DNA of 64,000 bases from Chionoecetes opilio. Taxonomy: Eukaryota > Arthropoda > Malacostraca > Decapoda > Majidae. The stretch is taken from the NCBI GenBank assembly GCA_016584305.1, contig JACEEZ010016432.1:62001-126000 (forward strand), read 5' to 3'. A model generated the notes under the pieces. It ran no database searches, had not been told where the DNA came from, and was given only the letters and a program-made list of their open reading frames with translations. Every line of letters starts with the position of its first letter. Position 1 is the stretch's first letter. Of the stretch, positions 1 through 9,337 are shown piece by piece. The translations under genes were made by a program, and so were the position numbers.

Positions 1-578
1 TCCGACCTCTACTCCTTCCTCGATCCCCACACCCCTTCCTCAACGCATCCTTCGGACTCCTCTGGTCAGGCGACCTAAATGTTTTCCCCTTCCTCCCCCT
101 CCGAAATTTTCCACCATCTCTCCCTCTTCCTCAGTTCCTCACTCCCCACTTTCTACGTCTCCTCCTACTAAGAAACCCTGTGCTTCCCAGGTCTTCCCTC
201 CTGACTCTCCTGTTGAGACCATGGCTATGATCGAGGAGTACCTCGCTCAGCATCAAGACATGACCCCTCTGCCCTCTTTATAAACCGCCTCATCATCCCC
301 ACCTTCTTTCTCAACCCTCAAAGTCTCAGCTGAGATACATCCTCTTCCCTCCCTCTTTCCACCTAAACCTCTTCCTCCTTCTGCCTCCCAGCTTCCCCCC
401 TGCTCCTCCTCTTCCCCGCCTTCTCCATCATTCTCCCCACTGCAGCCTTCTCCCCTTCCCTCTGATCACCCTCTGTCCTCACCCCCATCTTCTACTTCCT
501 GTGACCGTCCAGCTGTTAAGTCTCTTCTTGACTTCCCGCTTCCTCCTGGCTATACACGCTACTCCCTTTTGTCTAGAA
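1..578 (+). pseudogene. Jockey-like non-LTR element, ORF1 3' part (Pro/Ser-rich)
   Basis: C/T-rich sequence that reads as a proline- and serine-rich protein tail in shifting frames. It is the upstream half of an ORF1 whose frame resumes at 3101 after a hAT insertion, ending in a stop near 3217-3219. The sequence just before the break (PLPPGYTRYSLLSR) joins in frame to the sequence after it (TIPDPTMCTSP). Frame breaks and stops in the first 300 bases show decay. Such Pro/Ser-rich ORF1 regions precede the endonuclease ORF in Jockey-superfamily LINEs; no ORF1 domain is recognisable in what remains. The 5' end lies outside the window. Confidence 0.55.
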
Positions 579-900
579 CAGTGCTCTTCAACCTTTGTGA
601 TGTCGTCCACCCCTAGTGGTGATTTGGTAAAAGCTGTCCACCTCAACTTTTTTAAATCTCTAAAATCTCACGGCTCTTGACATTGTAAATATACTATATC
701 ATATATAGACTATATCATTCTACAAATGTATAGGTAGAAGAAAGCAGTTGAGCTCATTTCCTATTTACAGTTTACATATTTTTCTGTATAATAACACATG
801 CAGTCTAAAACTATAAATGTACAAAAACAAAATAAACATAGCTTAGGAATTCCGGAGCAAATGCATTTTCCTTCATGAAACTAAAGTAAAATTGCACATA

Positions 901-2389
901 CAGGGAGGTCCCGAAGATACGAGCAGTTAGGTTCCACCTGGCATACTCGTAAAGCGAAATCTCGTATAACGAAACACATAACTAATGGTAAAATATAGGT
1001 TTGGTTCCAGGACCCCAACAATTTAAAAAAAAAAAAAAAAAAAAAAGACATGTTTTTCAAGCTATAATAAAATTTGGTAATATTTAGTAGGGGTGCGAGA
1101 ATCCCTTGAGGAATCCTATGGTCAGATGGGCAGGTGAATCCTATGGGCAGGTGATATCCTATGGTGCTATCACATGGGTGGGAGCTGACCTGACTTCTTC
1201 AGGAAGGCACATATTATACAGCTGATAACGGGGTGTTGTGTTGTGCGGGCGGCAGCCGATGTCCGCCGCCAGCGGAGATCTCCTTGGTAATTATTTAGTA
1301 GGAAAGCGAGGACCCTTTGAGGAATCCTATGATCACTGGTGATATCCTATGGTGCTATCACAGGCGTAGGAGCTGACTGTCTTCTTCAGGAAGGCACAGG
1401 TGAGGCGGATGACGGCGGTTTTTGAGAGGCGGCGGACGGGGCAGGCCGCCGCATCCTCCGCCAAGGTAGGTTTGGGCAGGCTTAAACGTCTTATCACTCG
1501 TTATTATACAACTTAGTGATTATGGTGAGATGTTATATCCACGTGTCATTATCTAAATCAATGTAGCACCGTGTGTCACCTTAAATAAGGGTGATTTAAA
1601 GATGTTATGATGAGGTGACTGCTGGCCGAGCTGGCGGGGCAGAGAGTGACGGAGAAATACTTGCCGCGGAGCCGCCCCATATCACAAATATTCACCGATT
1701 TAACACACATACACACCTTCTACCCCCAATACACTAGCAACACAGGCTCCTTACTTATATATCTTACTATCTGATACATTAAAACTACTTAAAACGCAAG
1801 CATTCAAAATAAAACGAGAATTAGTTTTAGATGACGGGGACAGAAGGCGGAGAGGCAGTCTGGCATGCCATTCTTCCCCGGAAATATGTCTCGCTGGCTT
1901 GTTATTGGTCGAGAAGTTTTAAAAACTGTTTGTCATTGGCTGGTGACGGATGACGCCGTAGCCAGTCACAACCTTCCTACTCGTTTACGACCTATCGAGG
2001 GAGCTTTGTAGCTTCCGTCATTAGGGAAAGTAGTATCTAGGTAGTGCGAGAGCAGGTTGTTGCTGGCCATACTACCTCCGTTGCTGGCTTCTCGCCCAGG
2101 GTTGTGAATTTTTGTAGGCCACATTGTCGTACTGAACCACCAGAATGATCATATTTTCAGATTGATTAGCGTACAACCTTAGGTAAAATCATAGTCAGTA
2201 AATGACTTTATAATGTTAGTAAATAACTTGTAATTTACTTTAGTAAATAACTTGGTAATTTTACTCACCCCAGTTTGAATGTCGTAACATTGGATTTTCG
2301 ATCTCGTATATTGAAAATAGACCCTAATTTACACATCTCGTATCATCGGATTCTCGTATATCGAATGCTCGTATAACGGGACCTCCCTG
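901..2389 (+). mobile_element. Tigger/pogo-like MITE, copy A (CAGGGAGGTCCCG family)
   Basis: The ends CAGGGAGGTCCCG and CGGGACCTCCCTG are inverted repeats flanked by TA (899-900 and 2390-2391). Subterminal sequence continues the similarity (CTCGTATAACGAAACACATA on the left, CTCGTATAACGGGACC on the right). TA duplication with this kind of end is typical of pogo/Tigger elements. No transposase frame is present. The interior holds an A run (1022-1046), two related blocks around 1130-1210 and 1325-1400 that match a LINE 3' tail seen near 31390-31440, and a block shared with copy C (2100-2390). Four copies of this family are in the window. Confidence 0.85.
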
Positions 2390-2448
2390 TAATATGTGTT
2401 ATATTTGGTAATCCAGAAAACAAAACCTTTTCCTTCAAGAAGCAAAAA

Positions 2449-2940
2449 TCAGTGGCCTGGCTGCTGTTGCAATTTGTCTGCTATCAGATTAAATCGAGGC
2501 ATCAGATGATTTTCAAGTGCAACCCACATGATAGGATCCAAATTCGGAATGGCATTATTTTTCTTTGCCTTCATTAAAGCTAAGCTTAAGAAATCGTGCT
2601 CACACAGATATAATGTTGGCATCTGCACAAACATGACTGTTGCCTGCTTAGCTAACTCCTTGTATTCCTGAGTATCAAGCAGGGCAACCCAGAAATGCAT
2701 GAAATTGCCAAATGTTTTGAAAGATGTTTTGAGAATATTACACTCGAAGCTCAATAGGGCATCAGAATGATCAGTTCTATCATCAGAAAATGGAGTAAGC
2801 ATCCACATGTTGGAGGTCAGGTCTCTTGGAAATATAAAGAAAGGTTTTCCTGCATCTAAGTAAGGTGTCGGGTAATCAAGTGGGACATTCCATTCCAGTG
2901 TCTGTTCTGCTGTCTACATACCATCATCATGTTCTCAGCC
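2449..2940 (-). pseudogene. hAT transposase C-terminal (dimerisation) region
   Basis: The open frame 2808-2449 extends upstream in the same frame to about 2940. It contains ELAKQATVMFVQMPTLYLCE followed by HDFLSLALMKAKKNN and DPIMWVALENHLMPRFN. This pattern (aliphatic run, PTTYLCE, FS.L..IK.K.RN, L..AL) is the hAT C-terminal dimerisation domain found in ZBED5/SCAND3-type transposases. Only about 150 codons remain: the N-terminal zinc finger and the catalytic RNase H portion are missing. It ends with a normal stop, QQQPGH then TGA. It cannot catalyse transposition by itself. Confidence 0.8.
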
Positions 2941-3100
2941 ACATTCTCTCAAATAGGTACAAAGACTTCAAAATAAGAAAAAATACTGATCTATACTGAC
3001 ACGTGGGCATGATCTCGTCCACCCACCTGTCCACCCCTCACTTAGTCTCGTCCACCTTAAGGTGGACCGTCCACCCAGGTTGAATAGCACTGGTCTAGAA

Positions 3101-3427
3101 CAATCCCTGACCCTACTATGTGTACTTCACCTACTACACTTGATCCCCCACCTGATACCCCTGATCCTGCTAACCCCTCTATTCCGGACGCTACTATTCC
3201 AACTATCATCACCCGCTGACCTCTACACACTGTCAGTTCTTCAATGGAACATTCACAGCTTCTGCTCCCACAGACAAGACCTTTGTCTCCTGATTTCTTG
3301 CTATAAGCCTCAAGTTATCTGCCTCCAAGAAACTTTCCTTACCCACCCCCTGTCCCAATTCCCAATTTATGATCTCCTTCCCCTAACAATTACATATCCT
3401 TCATCTGATCTAACCATCCTGCTGTAA
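3101..3427 (+). pseudogene. Jockey-like ORF1 end and ORF2 endonuclease start
   Basis: This is the continuation of the ORF1 tail after the hAT insertion, then the start of ORF2. LQWNIHSFCSHRQDL (Asn near 3246) and VICLQETFL (Glu near 3329) are the first two conserved boxes of the apurinic endonuclease domain that nicks target DNA in non-LTR elements. Reading stops at about 3425 and no GDFN or SDH box follows, so ORF2 is cut after roughly 70 residues. The residues match the Jockey-like family whose 3' ends recur at 13109, 14985 and 20097, although that link is inferred from family resemblance rather than overlap. Confidence 0.7.
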
Positions 3428-3589
3428 CGTTCCATTTCTTACCCCTTCCCTCACCATTTCACTCTTTCTCTATAACCCCTCCCCTTTATTATGCTTTGCC
3501 ATAGTACCATACGACCTCTGATGTCTGGCACATTTCCTCCCTTTTTAGCATTAATTCAATTCAATTATGATAACGACCCACTATAATGT
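3428..3589. other. Unassigned spacer
   Basis: Pyrimidine-rich on the left, AT-rich on the right. No coding signal, inverted repeat or recognisable element end was seen. It separates two LINE fragments of different families. Confidence 0.4.
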
Positions 3590-4033
3590 AGAGAGCAGAT
3601 AATGGAAGAAGTGAAAGAGTTCAAGTATTTGAGGGAAATATTATGTAAACATGAAGATATGGATGGAGAAATTAGAGTGAATTGATAAAGGCAGGAGTTT
3701 CTTAAGAATACTTGCAAGGGTGATGAAAGTGTGTCCATGGTGGTTGAGGGGTCTAAGGGAGAGTCCATAATGGTATTTTTTTTGCCAACTTTGACATATG
3801 GATCAGACACTTGGGCCCGAGAGGGGCATGTAGAGTGATGAAAAGGGATGGTCTGAGCAATGAAAATGTATGTACAAAATGTATGACAGATATGGCATGG
3901 AAGTAAGTGTGTGCAGATGGAGTGAAGTGTGGAGTGTTGGGATGGGTGAAGAAAAGTACAGTACATGGAGATGGTTGAGAAACATTGAAAGGATGAAGGG
4001 GGAAGAGTTTGTGAAAAAAATTCATGTGTGAAA
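3590..4033 (+). pseudogene. Non-LTR reverse transcriptase C-terminal relic, left half
   Basis: Translation in shifting frames gives EVKEFKYLREILCKHEDMDG, then LARVMKVCP and finally RWLRNIERMKGEEFVKKIHV. This is the thumb/C-terminal region of a LINE ORF2, with the FKYLG..I box and the RW.GHIERM.EE.FVKK.. box. Several stops and frameshifts show it is dead. The frame continues at 13741 (EIEGLSKNGRPRGKWKDWI) beyond the copia insertion, giving a continuous C-terminus once the insertion and one TGAAA are removed. This makes it the target site of the copia element. Confidence 0.65.
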
Positions 4034-4215
4034 TGTTACACCTGCATACTGGCAAGAATGGATAGACAGAGTCCTGGTGGTCAAGTGACAGTTTATTGAG
4101 ACCACTCTCCAGCACACAACCACGGAATGGCGGCCATGACGATCCTACCCTAAACACAAGACAAAAGATGTTGAGAAGCGCCTGACTTAAGGCTGATAAC
4201 ATTGTTAACTTAACA
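4034..4215 (-). repeat. 3' LTR of the copia element
   Basis: Read on the minus strand it starts TGTTAAGTTAACAATG and ends GGTGTAACA, giving the TG...CA form of LTRs, about 182 bp. An AATAAA-type polyadenylation signal lies inside (CTCAATAAACTG on the minus strand, near 4093-4104). It abuts the purine-rich tract on its upstream side and a TGAAA target duplication on its downstream side. Confidence 0.8.
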
Positions 4216-4220
4216 ATATT

Positions 4221-4237
4221 CCCTCTTTTTCTTATCT
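4221..4237 (-). other. Polypurine tract of the copia element
   Basis: On the minus strand AAGATAAGAAAAAGAGGG lies a few bases upstream of the 3' LTR. Position and purine content fit the primer for plus-strand DNA synthesis of LTR elements. Confidence 0.7.
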
Positions 4238-4269
4238 TAAATTTCAAAAATAATAAAGAAACATTGTAC

Positions 4270-5025
4270 TTAAAATGTTAAAAACATTAATTCTCCTTCC
4301 TGTATAATGTCCAACAATTTGAAACTGTTCACCCCTTTCTTTGTTAGGCAGTCAGCCAACTGATCACTTGATTGAACCCATCTCAAGGCAACACAGCCTT
4401 CTTGCACAAGTTGCTTCAGTGCTGCTAAATCAATTATCAATCTTTTCTCATTCACATTTTTGGTAGAGTGAACATTTTCAACTAAAGAGTGATTATCCAC
4501 ATAACTGAAAATAGGAATCACATTCTTATTACCCACATGAAACAATATTTCAGATAGCACACTTCCTAAATAATAACTCATATCCACAGCATCAGATGCA
4601 GCAAGGGTTTCTGCTGCCAGGGTATTTTTAACTACTCTTCTTATTTTCTTAGCCTCCCATGCAAGTGGACAGCTCTTTCCATTTTCACCAACAAGGAATA
4701 TTATGAAACCTTCAGCACTTGAGTAACCATCAGGCAAACTTGCATGGGAGGCATCACTGAAAGCCACTAGCTTTACCTTGCTCATATCTCCCAACTGTGG
4801 AAATCTTAAACTACAGTCCACCATTTCCAGCTTCCTCAGACATTTGTTAGCTTGGATAATATTTTCTACTTTGGGATGATTCAAAACACAGCTCATATCA
4901 GGCCTAGTATTTGTACTTAACCAACCAATTTGTCCAACCAGGCTTCTAAGATTTTTCTGCTCAGTTTCATTACAGTCCTCCAATTTGTTACAAGCCCGAG
5001 TAACATTGATGGGCACAGTTTTCAC
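4270..5025 (-). pseudogene. Copia pol, RNase H domain
   Basis: An uninterrupted 251-codon frame. LRSLVGQIGWLSTNTRPDMS is the copia connection region. The RNase H core follows: VKLVAFSDASHASLPDGYSS (first Asp), then WEAKKIRRVVKNTLAAETLA (catalytic Glu), then FSYVDNHSLVENV (second Asp) and LRWVQSSDQLADCLTKKG (final Asp with the ADxLTK box). RNase H removes the RNA strand during reverse transcription. The domain is complete by motif, but the polyprotein it belongs to is broken upstream. It ends about 55 bases before the 3' LTR, as in intact copia elements. Confidence 0.85.
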
Positions 5026-5793
5026 ATTTTTTTAGGTATTGACTTTGATTCAGGGTTATTCCACATTCATCTTGTTTCACTTCCAAACCAATATACTTAA
5101 AGACACCAGAAGACTGTAATCCTACTTGAAATTCAGACCTGATTTTTGCAATTACAATGTTTTCAAAAGCATCTGTACCACCTCATATAAAGTCATCCAA
5201 ATGCATCAGAAAAACTCCTGACAGTTCAGCATCATTGTACCAATAAAATCCAGCGGGATCAGCTTTCAGATGCACACAACCTAAATTCATCAAAAATGTT
5301 CTGACTGTGAAGTACCATACCCTTGATGCATCATTTAATCCATAAACACATTTGTTAAGCTTCTATAAAACTTTCCCTGAGCAATTCGTTTTTTTTGGTG
5401 GCTTCAGAAACACATCTCTCTGAAAATTTTCCCCTTGCAGGAAAGCAGCTTTGATATCAATAGAATTACATTTCCAGTTCTTAGAAGCCATGATTGACAA
5501 AAATATCCTCAATACTTCTTTACCTCCAGTAGGAGGTAATCCTACTAAAGGAGGTCTGTTCTAATATGATGAGACTCTTCAAAACCACGTGCTACAAGTC
5601 TAGCCTTCACTCTTGGTTCACCATTGACATCTTTTTCTGTGCATACCCATCTCACACTCATGGATGTCTGACCCCAATCTAAAACTTCCTCATATACCTT
5701 AAATTTCTTCCAGCTCCCCAATTCTGTTTGTTTTTGCCTGAAGTACATATTTGTCATATTGCCTAGATACAGACAGGAATACCTCATTATCAT
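5026..5793 (-). pseudogene. Copia pol, reverse transcriptase domain, broken
   Basis: The N-terminal part is an open frame at 5793-5545 with VRWVCTEKDVNGEPRVKARLVARGFEE split across it, the RVT_2 entry box. The rest needs frame changes. The catalytic box reads HLDDF near 5188-5200 and is followed at once by a TGA in place of the Trp expected in this family, so the enzyme is dead. The downstream box KYIGLEVKQDECGITLNQSQ is preserved. The domain lies between the integrase/linker and RNase H as in Ty1/copia pol. Confidence 0.75.
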
Positions 5794-6304
5794 CTACAGC
5801 TATAGAGTCACTATCACATTCTTCAGGTTCTTCAACCCATTGCTTCACCCCTGTAATCCAATCTATTGACTTAGCCTCGCAACCATCATCCTGAACATTC
5901 AGCCAGTTTCTGTACATTCTTGTAGCTTTACCTGCACGACTTATAACAGTAGTGGTTTTCCAATCATCAGAGTCAACAGGTAAATATTTCACTCTCTGTC
6001 CTATCTTGGGAATACCTCTAGGAACACTCTCAGGAGAACATTCCTGTACATTGTCTCCATCACTGACATTGTTTTTCCTGTCTCTCTCATCCTTTAAGCT
6101 AATTTCACCTGCATCATCAGTTTCATCTGACACATCATCAGTTACATCTTCACAATAATGTTCAGTGACAGTGTCTTTTGCGTCACAACCAACAGGTTCA
6201 CATGACCTATTTCTAATTTCTTCTAAGACTACCTTTTTACCATTCTCAATATCAGCATTGATGTCATAATTTATTTCAATAACTCTTGATACAAGCACTT
6301 TCAC
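5699..6304 (-). pseudogene. Copia pol, acidic linker between integrase and RT
   Basis: A 201-codon frame rich in Asp/Glu without a catalytic motif (CEDVTDDVSDETDDAGEISL). It contains GQRVKYLPVDSDDWKTTTVI, which resembles the C-terminal integrase/chromatin-interaction segment seen in GalEa-type elements where a short SH3-like fold is followed by a variable linker. It overlaps the RT entry frame by about 95 bases in another frame, which marks a frameshift around 5700-5790. Confidence 0.6.
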
Positions 6305-6388
6305 AATATAGGCACCATGTTTAATGATAACTGTCTTACTATCTTGACCTATGACTGTGCCAGGTCCCTTCCATTCTACTTCATTGTC

Positions 6389-7095
6389 TCATTTAAAATA
6401 CACCAGTTCTCCACTCTGGAAAGTTCTACCTGTGGGCCTAACCTGATGCCTCAGAGTCCGTCTTATCCTCTCTGATGTCTCTGCCATCATGAATGCTTGG
6501 CGACCAGCATGCAGAGCATTCAGATGCTTACCCAGTGTTTCACTTATTGTAGTGCCTTCTAGAGCTGGTAGTGAATCATTCATTACACAAGGGAGTTTTG
6601 GGTTCCTGCCAAAAACTAACTGATAAGGGCTGTACCCTCCAACCATTTGCCGACAATTCTTGGCATGCACAGCCCACGCTAGTGCTGTGTGTAAAGGGCA
6701 CTTAGGCTGGTCAGCTACTATTTTTCTCACCATCTCATCGATTACTGTATGGTTTCTTTCACATAAACCACTGCTGAAAGGGCTTTGTGCAGCTGTATGC
6801 ATGGTTCTAATGTTTAAATTCTCACACATGTCAGTGAATTCTTCATTAGCAAATTCTCCTCCATTGTCAGCTAAGAATTTTTCTGGTGAGCCTAATCCAG
6901 TCCCTATCCCTATCCACATCTCAATCACTTTATCAATAATTGTCCTTCTCTTTTTATCATGAATTACTGCTGATCTGCAATATCTTATAGCAACATCAAC
7001 AAGGTGCAAAAAATAAACCTCCCCCTTTTTCCATTCTTTCAAATCTATAGCCACAACGTCATTAAAGTCTCTAGCTAAGGCAAACTCACCACGTT
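6389..7095 (-). pseudogene. Copia pol, integrase core
   Basis: The frame 7054-6389 continues upstream to about 7095 (AIDLKEWKKGEVYFLHLVD). The rve core is clear: first Asp in VVAIDLKEW, second Asp in EKFLADNGGEFANEEF, and catalytic Glu in SSGLCERNHTVIDEM. The following AWAVHAKNCRQMVGGYSPYQ and LVFGRNPKLP boxes are the usual C-terminal integrase landmarks. The integrase would insert the cDNA. The zinc-binding N-terminus, protease and gag are absent because the element is disrupted at about 7095. Confidence 0.85.
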
Positions 7096-7149
7096 AGAAG
7101 GGGTTTGCCGCAAAATTGAGCCCTATGTGGTATTTGCTTTTTTCTTAAG

Positions 7150-8175
7150 AGTGCTTTGCATGCCTGTATTCCCGTTCATTTAGGGCGTTGGTCGAATGAT
7201 GTCCCTACATTTTGACAAATCAATGCCACATTCATTCACTAAAAAATCAATAACCAAATTAGCCATAAAAAGACCAGGGTGTTCTTCCAATTTTAAGAAT
7301 GTTATAAATCTTTCAACTGGAACTCCGTTTGAGGTCACTTAATGTTTTGATCATTTTCTACGCATCTGTGAAATTTACTTGTTCCAATACTCTTCTCAGT
7401 TTGTATCTGTTCAGAGAGTTTTTAATCTAAATTTGTGGAGCCCCGTCTAGTCAAATAAGTGAGTGGGTGAGTTTCTGTGCTCCTTTGAGTTTTCAATGAG
7501 ATGGATTAAGTTTGTGTTTTTCCAATCAGAGAAACCATGTGTTACCAAAGCTCACTTGAAGAATGAAATAATTTACAGACAAAACAAAAAATGCCTCCTG
7601 TGAGGGAAAATATACCAGCCATTCTCTATTGAATTTTTTCTCCATTGATTTTTACTCCTTGGAAGATCCTTTAGAGCAATATCTGTTTTGATTTTTGGGG
7701 AAATGCGCTTTGATTTGCAAAATTGTCATTCCAGTGCTGACAATCAGATGACCTTTGTCAATCCAATAAGTCCTGTCTTCATCTGACATTTATCTGAGTT
7801 CCTTTTCGAAAGATCATTACTTCTTTGATTTTCAGTTTCTTTTTGTTTTTCATTTCATCACTGGAAATGTCCCTCTGTTCGACTTCCAGTTCCACATGTG
7901 GACTTATGGATGGAGATAACTGTGATATTCTTCTTCTAGCTCGCAAACTGACTCAGACTTTTAAATTCTGCTCACGACTGCTTTCCCACCTTCTTTTGAG
8001 TTCAGTTGATTCAATTTGGGGATTAGAATCTTGTTCTGGAGACGTCTCTTCTTTGTAAGTGTGTTTGATGAATTTATCTAACTTGGGAATCTGATGAAGC
8101 TGCGTTGAAGTTGCTGCTTCTTTTTCTTTTTGAAATCCACTTTCATGCTGCTTCATAATTGGTCTGAGATAAAAA
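7150..8175 (-). pseudogene. Degenerate hAT transposase, ZMYM1/TTF-type
   Basis: Minus-strand translation, with many frame changes, gives in order: SGFQKEKEAATSTQLHQIPK LDKF (N-terminal tail, 8160-8060), MSDEDRTYWIDKGH (about 7790), FNREWLVYFPSQEAFFC (the TTF zinc-finger entry, about 7640-7600), and PVERFITFLKLEEHPG ending CGIDLSKCRD (start of the catalytic region, about 7325-7200). This order matches ZMYM1-like hAT transposases. No stretch longer than about 70 codons stays open. It occupies the place of the copia gag/protease region. Confidence 0.6.
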
Positions 8176-8298
8176 AATCTCCCAAAAAAAAAAAAAAGAG
8201 ATTTTTTAAAATAAAGGTTGAAGTAGAATTTGTTTACATGTACGTACAGAAAAAAAAAACTGAGCTGAAAAACAAAATATACGCTACATTCACATATA

Positions 8299-9103
8299 CA
8301 GGGAGGTCCCGAAGATACGAGCAATTAGGTTCCACCTGGCATACTCGTAAAGCGAAATCTCGTATAACGAAAACACATAACTAATGATAAAATATAGGTT
8401 TGGTTCCAGGCCCCCATCAAATTATATATATAAAAAAAAAATAAAAAAAAAAAAAAAAAGAACTACATGTTTTTCAAGCTAAAAAACTATAGCAAACAAC
8501 ACAGGGGTCTACGTCTATCTTCAGCGTCCACACTGTACTACCTATTCTGTAGAAAAAGCATTTGAAAGAGAAAATAGCACCCAAAATAACTTTAAATTGC
8601 ACATTAATTAAAAATAAAACATGCATAACAAGCAAAAAAGACGTTGAAATGTAGGGGACCCCGCGTGATACAAGAGAAGGTAGTGTAGTGGTCCCAAAGG
8701 TTGGGGTCGCACACTGCTAATTAACCCCTAAAGGTCAGGCCGCGCCCCATTTTTGCTTAATTACCCTTCAGATCACACCTTGCTAGGGGTGACTGACCCC
8801 GGTCCCAAGGTTGGGGCCGCACACCTGCTAATTACCCCTAAATGTCAGGCCGCGCCATATGTTAATTACCCTCAGGTCATGGCTTGCTAGGGGTGACCTC
8901 ACTGGGGTCAACCAAATCCCCCTTTGTCCAGCCTGGGAGTGGTAGGGCGTGCTTTTTGGGAAATTGATAATTTTACTCGCCCCATTTTTGGAATGTCGTA
9001 TCTTTGGATTTTCGATCTCGTATATTAAAAAATAGACCCTAATTTACAAATCTCGTATCATCGGATTCTCGTATACCGAGTGCTCGAAAACGGGACCTCC
9101 CTG
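8299..9103 (+). mobile_element. Tigger/pogo-like MITE, copy B
   Basis: CAGGGAGGTCCCGAAG at the left and CGGGACCTCCCTG at the right, with TA duplication at 8297-8298 and 9104-9105. The interior contains two diverged copies of a roughly 110-bp block (GGTCAGGCCGCGCC, CACACCTGCTAATTACCCC, GACCCCGGTCCCAAGG) at about 8700-8890. The same block occurs in copy D. No transposase frame. Confidence 0.85.
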
Positions 9104-9171
9104 TAAGTGTTTTACTGTGTTTAGCACGATGATAAACAAACATGGACTGGGGCCCCCATGATTTACAGTAG

Positions 9172-9262
9172 GATCTCAAACAGGGGCCCTTTATCTCAAA
9201 TAAAGGCCTCAAACAGAGGCCTTTTATCTCAAATAAAGGGCCTCGAACAGGGGCCCTTATCT
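9172..9262. repeat. Short tandem repeat, about 32-bp unit
   Basis: About three copies of CTCAAACAGGGGCCCTTTAT with CTCAAATAAAGGC follow one another. The unit includes the self-complementary GGGGCCC/GGCC core. No coding meaning is apparent. Confidence 0.7.
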
Positions 9263-9337
9263 AAAAATTTTTGGGTAATTTATTTTAAGTAAAGAATTAT
9301 TCAGCAATGCAAAATATCATTTAAAAAAAAATAATAT

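Larger units (their letters stand above)
579..3092 (-). mobile_element. hAT transposon, internally deleted, carrying a nested MITE
   Basis: The left end CAGTGCTCTTCAACCT and the reverse complement of the right end (CAGTGCTATTCAACC) form hAT-type terminal inverted repeats. The flanks carry a perfect 8-bp target duplication GTCTAGAA at 571-578 and 3093-3100, the hAT hallmark. A transposase C-terminus lies on the minus strand (2449-about 2940). A Tigger-like MITE (901-2389) sits inside. Without it the element is about 1.0 kb and lacks most of the transposase, so it is non-autonomous. It was inserted into a Jockey-like ORF1. Confidence 0.9.

Noticed and set aside
3753..4247. 164-codon minus-strand frame
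   Set aside because: Runs antisense through the LINE relic and across the copia LTR; a chance frame.
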